Assembly (NCBI GenBank): GCA_015654595.1
Contig: JAATGQ010000175.1
Coordinates: 1 to 48,103, forward strand
DNA length: 48,103 nucleotides
Reading direction: 5' to 3'
Source of the DNA: Chitinophagales bacterium
Lineage (GTDB): Bacteria; Bacteroidota; Bacteroidia; Chitinophagales; Chitinophagaceae
Under the pieces are notes generated by a model. That model worked only from the letters and a program-made list of their open reading frames with translations. It did no database searches and was not told where the DNA came from. Shown piece after piece: positions 44,370 to 48,103 of this stretch (position 1 is the first letter of the stretch; the number at the start of each line of letters is the position of its first letter). Position numbers and translations under genes: made by a program.

Positions 44370-47300
44370 ATGAGAAAAGTCCTGTCACTGTTGGCAGTGC
44401 TGGCGATATTTTATTTGCCGGCATTCGCTCAAACTAAACTCTCCATTAAAGGCAAGGTTCTCGATGAAGCCGGCCAGCCCATTGCTTTTGCTTCGATCAA
44501 GGTCAAAGGTGAAAGGCAGGGGGTATCTGCTGATGGGGATGGTAATTTCACCATTCGGGTCACAAAGGGAGCGACGTTGGAAGTAAACGCTATCGGCTAT
44601 GCTGCTACTGAGCTGGCGGCAGATGCGGGCGAATTGACATTCCGGATGAAGCGAAGTAGTCAGTCATTGTCCGAAGTGGTGGTTAGTACTGCATTTGGCG
44701 TAAAAAAGAGTGAACGTACGACGCCTTATAGTACGCAGGTTGTGAAGGGAGATGCGCTGAACCTGATCCCTCAGACAAACCTGGCGGATGCACTGGCTGG
44801 TAAGGTTGCCGGTGTACAGTTCCGTTCCCAGTCGCCATCGAAACTCGGGGCCCAGTCCTTTATCCGGATACGGGGTGGATTGTTGCTTGGGTCCGATGTG
44901 AGCCCCATCTATGTTGTGGATGGAACGATCATCGAAAATGACGGCGATCGGGATGGATCTTATGATATCGATCCGGCGGTAGTAGAGAGTGTTACGATGT
45001 TGAAGGGCGCCAACGCAACGGCGCTTTTTGGCAGCAAGGCGATCAACGGGGCCATCGTCATTACGACAAAGAAAGGCTATGGAGGCAGTAAGTCTCAGAC
45101 AACGATCAACCAGGGCGTGATCCTCGATAAGGTGACGCACCTGATGCATGTGCAAAACAGGTATGCGGGCGGCGCTAATCCCGACCTGACGACCTATCAT
45201 TATAAAACAGGCGATCCTGCATCCTGGCAATCGCTGGATGGGGTTGGGTTCCCTGACTATACCGATGATAGCAGCTGGGGCCCGGAGATGGATGGGCAGA
45301 CTTATGCGCCCTGGTATGCCTGGGTACCGGGTACGGCTTATTCGGGAAAGTCCGCCAAGCTTACGCCTCAGCCGAACAATATAAAGGATTTCTGGAATAC
45401 GGGTCTGACCAATAATACCAATATCGCCTTTACAAAGTCCGGGCAGGGATACTCCACCCGTCTCTCCTACTCCAAGCAATACATCAAGGGGCTGATTCCC
45501 GATACAAAGTCCAACCGGGACATCCTGAACGCGTCGGCAACTATTGATCTCAGCAAGTATGTTTCTGCCGGCGTTGACATCACTTATAACAGCCAGCTGC
45601 TGACGGGTGATTTTAATGATGGTTATGCGAACCAGAGTTCGGGAAATTTTGGCCAGTGGAACCACCGCGATCTGGATATGAAACTGATGAAGAAGTTCCG
45701 GGGGTTGATGACGCCTATTAACACACTCGCATCCTGGAACTGGGCGCACAATCCGGATGGATATGATGCGACCGATCCGTCGGGTTTCTTTACCGGAAAC
45801 TACTGGTATAATTTCTATTCCTACCAGGACAATCTGTCCAAGAATACGCAGCGCGAACGGTTTTACGGAGATGCCTATGTCAAGGCCAACATAGCGGAGG
45901 GCTTGAGTATCAAAGGAACGGTTCGCAAAGATCAGTATACATACTGGCAGGAGAATATTGTCAAGAGTATCCTGGAGAAGAGCGGCAATCAAACCGGTTT
46001 GCTGGGCAGTTATACAACGGCGCAGCGTTATCAGAACGAATACAACTTTGAGGGGCTGGCTACCTACAACCATACATTTGGCGGTCTGGGCATCAATCTG
46101 CTTGGCGGGGGTAATCAGCAAAAGTTCACCCGCAAGGATCTTTCGGCTGCTACTGTTAATGGGTTGGTTATTCCGGATTTTTACTCCATTGCCAACTCTG
46201 TATCACAGCCCAATACTACGAACAGCCGTCAGGCGCAGGATATTAATTCCTGGTTTGTGTCGGGCGATTTCGAGTACAAGCGATTTGTAAGTGTGAGCGG
46301 TTCTTACAGAAGGGACTATAATTCTACTTTGCCAACCGATAAGACGTCGCTGGGGTATCCTTCTGCGGGCTTTTCCTTTATTCCAACAGAGTTGGTTAAG
46401 ACGCCTTCCTGGTTCTCATTTGGTAAGCTGTTTGGTTCCTGGGGCAGGAAGCCTCTTGGTCTGAATATTTATCAGACTTCGGCGCCGTATAGCGTGAACC
46501 AGTATCAATGGGACGGGAATCAAATGATGAGTCCTGCGGGGCAGGGGGTTGATCCGACGCTGAAGGGAACGCTGATCACGACGTATGAGGCGGGTACCGA
46601 TCTCCGGTTTATAAACAATCGGATTGGTCTTAGTATCACTTATTATAACGAGAAGGCCGCTGCACAACCTGTCCCTGTTAATGTCGATCCTACTTCAGGC
46701 TATCGGGCGCTGGTTACGAACGCTTCGACGGTGACCAGGCATGGGCTTGAATTCCAGGCGAATGCACAGATCGTAAAAACCAGCAGCTTTAGCTGGAACC
46801 TGACAACGACATTGGGCTGGCTGATGGGGAATAAGGTAACGAAGATCGCTTCTGGTTTGGATATTATTCAGCCAAGCGGATGGATCGGGACGTTTGGGAC
46901 GCATTATGCGTCCGTCTGGCAGGAGAAGAACAAGAATTGGGGACAACTGATCGGCGGTGGTTATACAAGGAGTTCTGACGGGCAAAAGGAGATCAATCCG
47001 ACCACGGGGCTTTATGTAACCGGGAACGCCAACTACCATTGGGGAAGTGTGGTTCCGAAGATCACGGGCGGGGTACAGAATATGTTTACCTATAAAGACT
47101 TTATCCTGAATGCGAGTCTTGATTATCAGCGCGGCGGTCACTTCTTCTCGCTGACAGAAAGCTGGGGTATGTATTCCGGGATCAGTGACTTTACGGCCGC
47201 CAATAATGATAAAGGAAAGAGCGTAAGGGCCGATGTGGCTGATGGCGGCGGGGTTCATGTAAAGGGGGTGAGCTCGGTGGATGGAAAGACGCCGGTTGAT

Positions 47301-47609
47301 ATGTATGTCGATGGTCATACCTATTTCCAACAGTTCTATGGCGCCAAGATTGCCGATCCTTTTGTTCATGGACTGTCGTTTGTCAAGTTGAGGGAGGTAA
47401 GTCTCGGTTATAATCTGCCGGTTAAGAAATGGGGGTTGAGCGGTAAGTATATACAGGGAGCAACTGTGTCTGTCGTCGCCAGGAATCTTTGGCTGATCTA
47501 TAGTGCGTCCAAAAATTTCGATCCTTCGGAAATTTCGGATATATATGGAGAAAACGGGCAGCTGCCTGCGACGCGTTCCCTTGGCGCCAATCTTAGCTTT
47601 ACCTTTTAA
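44370..47609 (+). CDS. SusC/RagA family TonB-linked outer membrane protein
   Basis: This 1079-residue TonB-dependent transporter works with a SusD-type lipoprotein lid to import glycans or peptides. Signal peptide MRKVLSLLAVLAIFYLPAFA (cleavage near A20/Q21). A carboxypeptidase-regulatory-like domain (about 24-95: IKGKVLDEAGQPIAFASIKV) precedes the SusC signature SEVVVSTAFGVKKSERT. The plug domain (to about 235) has LAGKVAGVQF, IRIRGG, PIYVVDGT and GSKAINGAIVITTKKG. The barrel ends with LGANLSFTF. The length is complete. The substrate cannot be assigned because no glycoside hydrolase is in the window. A SusD gene begins 22 bp downstream. Confidence 0.96.
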   Translation: MRKVLSLLAVLAIFYLPAFAQTKLSIKGKVLDEAGQPIAFASIKVKGERQGVSADGDGNFTIRVTKGATLEVNAIGYAATELAADAGELTFRMKRSSQSLSEVVVSTAFGVKKSERTTPYSTQVVKGDALNLIPQTNLADALAGKVAGVQFRSQSPSKLGAQSFIRIRGGLLLGSDVSPIYVVDGTIIENDGDRDGSYDIDPAVVESVTMLKGANATALFGSKAINGAIVITTKKGYGGSKSQTTINQGVILDKVTHLMHVQNRYAGGANPDLTTYHYKTGDPASWQSLDGVGFPDYTDDSSWGPEMDGQTYAPWYAWVPGTAYSGKSAKLTPQPNNIKDFWNTGLTNNTNIAFTKSGQGYSTRLSYSKQYIKGLIPDTKSNRDILNASATIDLSKYVSAGVDITYNSQLLTGDFNDGYANQSSGNFGQWNHRDLDMKLMKKFRGLMTPINTLASWNWAHNPDGYDATDPSGFFTGNYWYNFYSYQDNLSKNTQRERFYGDAYVKANIAEGLSIKGTVRKDQYTYWQENIVKSILEKSGNQTGLLGSYTTAQRYQNEYNFEGLATYNHTFGGLGINLLGGGNQQKFTRKDLSAATVNGLVIPDFYSIANSVSQPNTTNSRQAQDINSWFVSGDFEYKRFVSVSGSYRRDYNSTLPTDKTSLGYPSAGFSFIPTELVKTPSWFSFGKLFGSWGRKPLGLNIYQTSAPYSVNQYQWDGNQMMSPAGQGVDPTLKGTLITTYEAGTDLRFINNRIGLSITYYNEKAAAQPVPVNVDPTSGYRALVTNASTVTRHGLEFQANAQIVKTSSFSWNLTTTLGWLMGNKVTKIASGLDIIQPSGWIGTFGTHYASVWQEKNKNWGQLIGGGYTRSSDGQKEINPTTGLYVTGNANYHWGSVVPKITGGVQNMFTYKDFILNASLDYQRGGHFFSLTESWGMYSGISDFTAANNDKGKSVRADVADGGGVHVKGVSSVDGKTPVDMYVDGHTYFQQFYGAKIADPFVHGLSFVKLREVSLGYNLPVKKWGLSGKYIQGATVSVVARNLWLIYSASKNFDPSEISDIYGENGQLPATRSLGANLSFTF

Positions 47610-47631
47610 CCTACCAGAAAAATCAACAACA

Positions 47632-48103
47632 ATGAAGTACAAATTAATTTTAAGATATACGATCGTCGCCGGCGCCATTATATTGACAATGGGTTCCTGT
47701 AAAAAGAACTTCGGAGATGAGAACACCAATCCGGATGCAACCAATACGGCCGTAACGTCTGCATTGCTGACGAATGTGCTTTCTAATATGGCGGCTTTTA
47801 CCTGGGATGCGGGAGGTATTACGACGATTTCGGGTTTGTATAGTCAGTATTTCTCTGAGACACAATATACGGACGTATCCATTTTTACAAAGCAGAGTCT
47901 CAACTGGGATGATTATTTTGCCCCGGCCTTAGGTTCTTCGAATGCCAACTCTTATACGGCAACCGGCTATCTGGCGTCACTGAATGATATTATCATTGCC
48001 AATACAACGGCTGCGACGATGACGGCGGCGGCGGCTAATGGTTCTAATGCGGACCAGATCGCCATTGCCCGTATCCTGAAGGTGTATATTTTTAGTATTC
48101 TTA
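47632..48103 (+). CDS. SusD/RagB-like lipoprotein, 3' end outside window
   Basis: The visible 157 codons start with MKYKLILRYTIVAGAIILTM and lipobox GSC (Cys23), a lipoprotein signal for surface display. Then comes NTNPDATNTAVTSALLTNVLSNMAAF and QYFSETQYTDVSIFTKQSLNWDDYF, the pattern of the SusD-like 2 group rather than classical SusD. It would bind substrate over the SusC barrel encoded just upstream. The C-terminal part lies beyond the right edge. Confidence 0.9.
   Translation, partial: MKYKLILRYTIVAGAIILTMGSCKKNFGDENTNPDATNTAVTSALLTNVLSNMAAFTWDAGGITTISGLYSQYFSETQYTDVSIFTKQSLNWDDYFAPALGSSNANSYTATGYLASLNDIIIANTTAATMTAAAANGSNADQIAIARILKVYIFSIL

Noticed and set aside
44664..46121. 485-codon open frame antisense to susC
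   Set aside because: It is a shadow of the SusC reading frame, and its product has no recognisable motif.
46695..47744. 349-codon open frame antisense to the susC/susD junction
   Set aside because: It runs across two well-supported plus-strand genes and has no family features.
1..48103. tRNA, rRNA, CRISPR array, prophage or insertion sequence
   Set aside because: No cloverleaf, repeat-spacer pattern, transposase, integrase or phage structural gene was recognised on either strand.

Overview
The window reads as a chromosomal segment of a Bacteroidota bacterium, most likely from the Chitinophagaceae or a near relative. The pointers are a full-length SprA (type IX secretion and gliding translocon), a SusC/SusD pair at the right edge, the futalosine menaquinone genes mqnB and mqnD, the Bacteroidota-type RNA polymerase omega gene next to bamD and coaBC, DUF4835 and DUF4296 proteins, promoters of the TTTG-N19/21-TAnnTTTG type, and almost no Shine-Dalgarno sequences. 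No phage, insertion sequence, CRISPR array, tRNA or rRNA was seen. Species-level assignment is not possible from the sequence alone.

Layout. 0-5 kb: the 5' part of rpsF, then htpG converging on recJ and a polyprenyl diphosphate synthase gene. 5.4-12.6 kb: an OmpA-family protein, a bamD-rpoZ-coaBC-DUF4835-DUF4296 cluster and a two-subunit 3-oxoacid CoA-transferase. 12.6-15.4 kb, minus strand: a small protein, a seven-helix membrane protein, a histidine kinase and a NarL-type regulator. 15.4-20.3 kb: two paralogous NarL-type regulators, each behind a long intergenic region; the second overlaps a class IV aminotransferase gene, which overlaps a photolyase gene. 20.3-26.7 kb: mqnD-mqnB, two tandem QueD/PTPS paralogues with folE, fabD, an acetyltransferase, fabH and ruvA. 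26.7-34.1 kb: sprA. 34.1-43.7 kb, minus strand: SDR, alpha/beta hydrolase, lnt, guaB, dprA, an OmpA/PD40/TPR gene broken by one amber codon, queE and folD. 44.4 kb to the end: susC and the start of susD, behind a long AT-rich leader.

Most genes are housekeeping: envelope assembly (bamD, lnt, OmpA-like proteins, sprA), fatty acid synthesis (fabD, fabH), menaquinone (mqnB, mqnD, polyprenyl synthase), pterin, folate and 7-deazaguanine metabolism (folE, two PTPS/QueD, queE, folD, PabC-like), DNA maintenance (recJ, ruvA, dprA, photolyase), CoA and CoA-ester metabolism, and guanine nucleotide synthesis.

The most unusual part is 15.4-17.5 kb. Each of the two tandem regulator genes is preceded by a related element of about 160 nt. 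Its outer 11-bp helix has identical arms in both copies. An inner 6-bp helix has a compensatory base-pair change. A third hairpin keeps its position and its 19-nt segment length but not its sequence. A 28-nt core is nearly identical. A degenerate third copy lies between them. This looks like an undescribed structured RNA or cis-regulatory element that was duplicated with its regulator. Other points worth checking are promoter boxes placed 3-5 nt before start codons (possible leaderless mRNAs), a palindrome and sigma-54-like box before htpG, the amber codon in the OmpA/PD40 gene, and the structured leaders of queD and susC.
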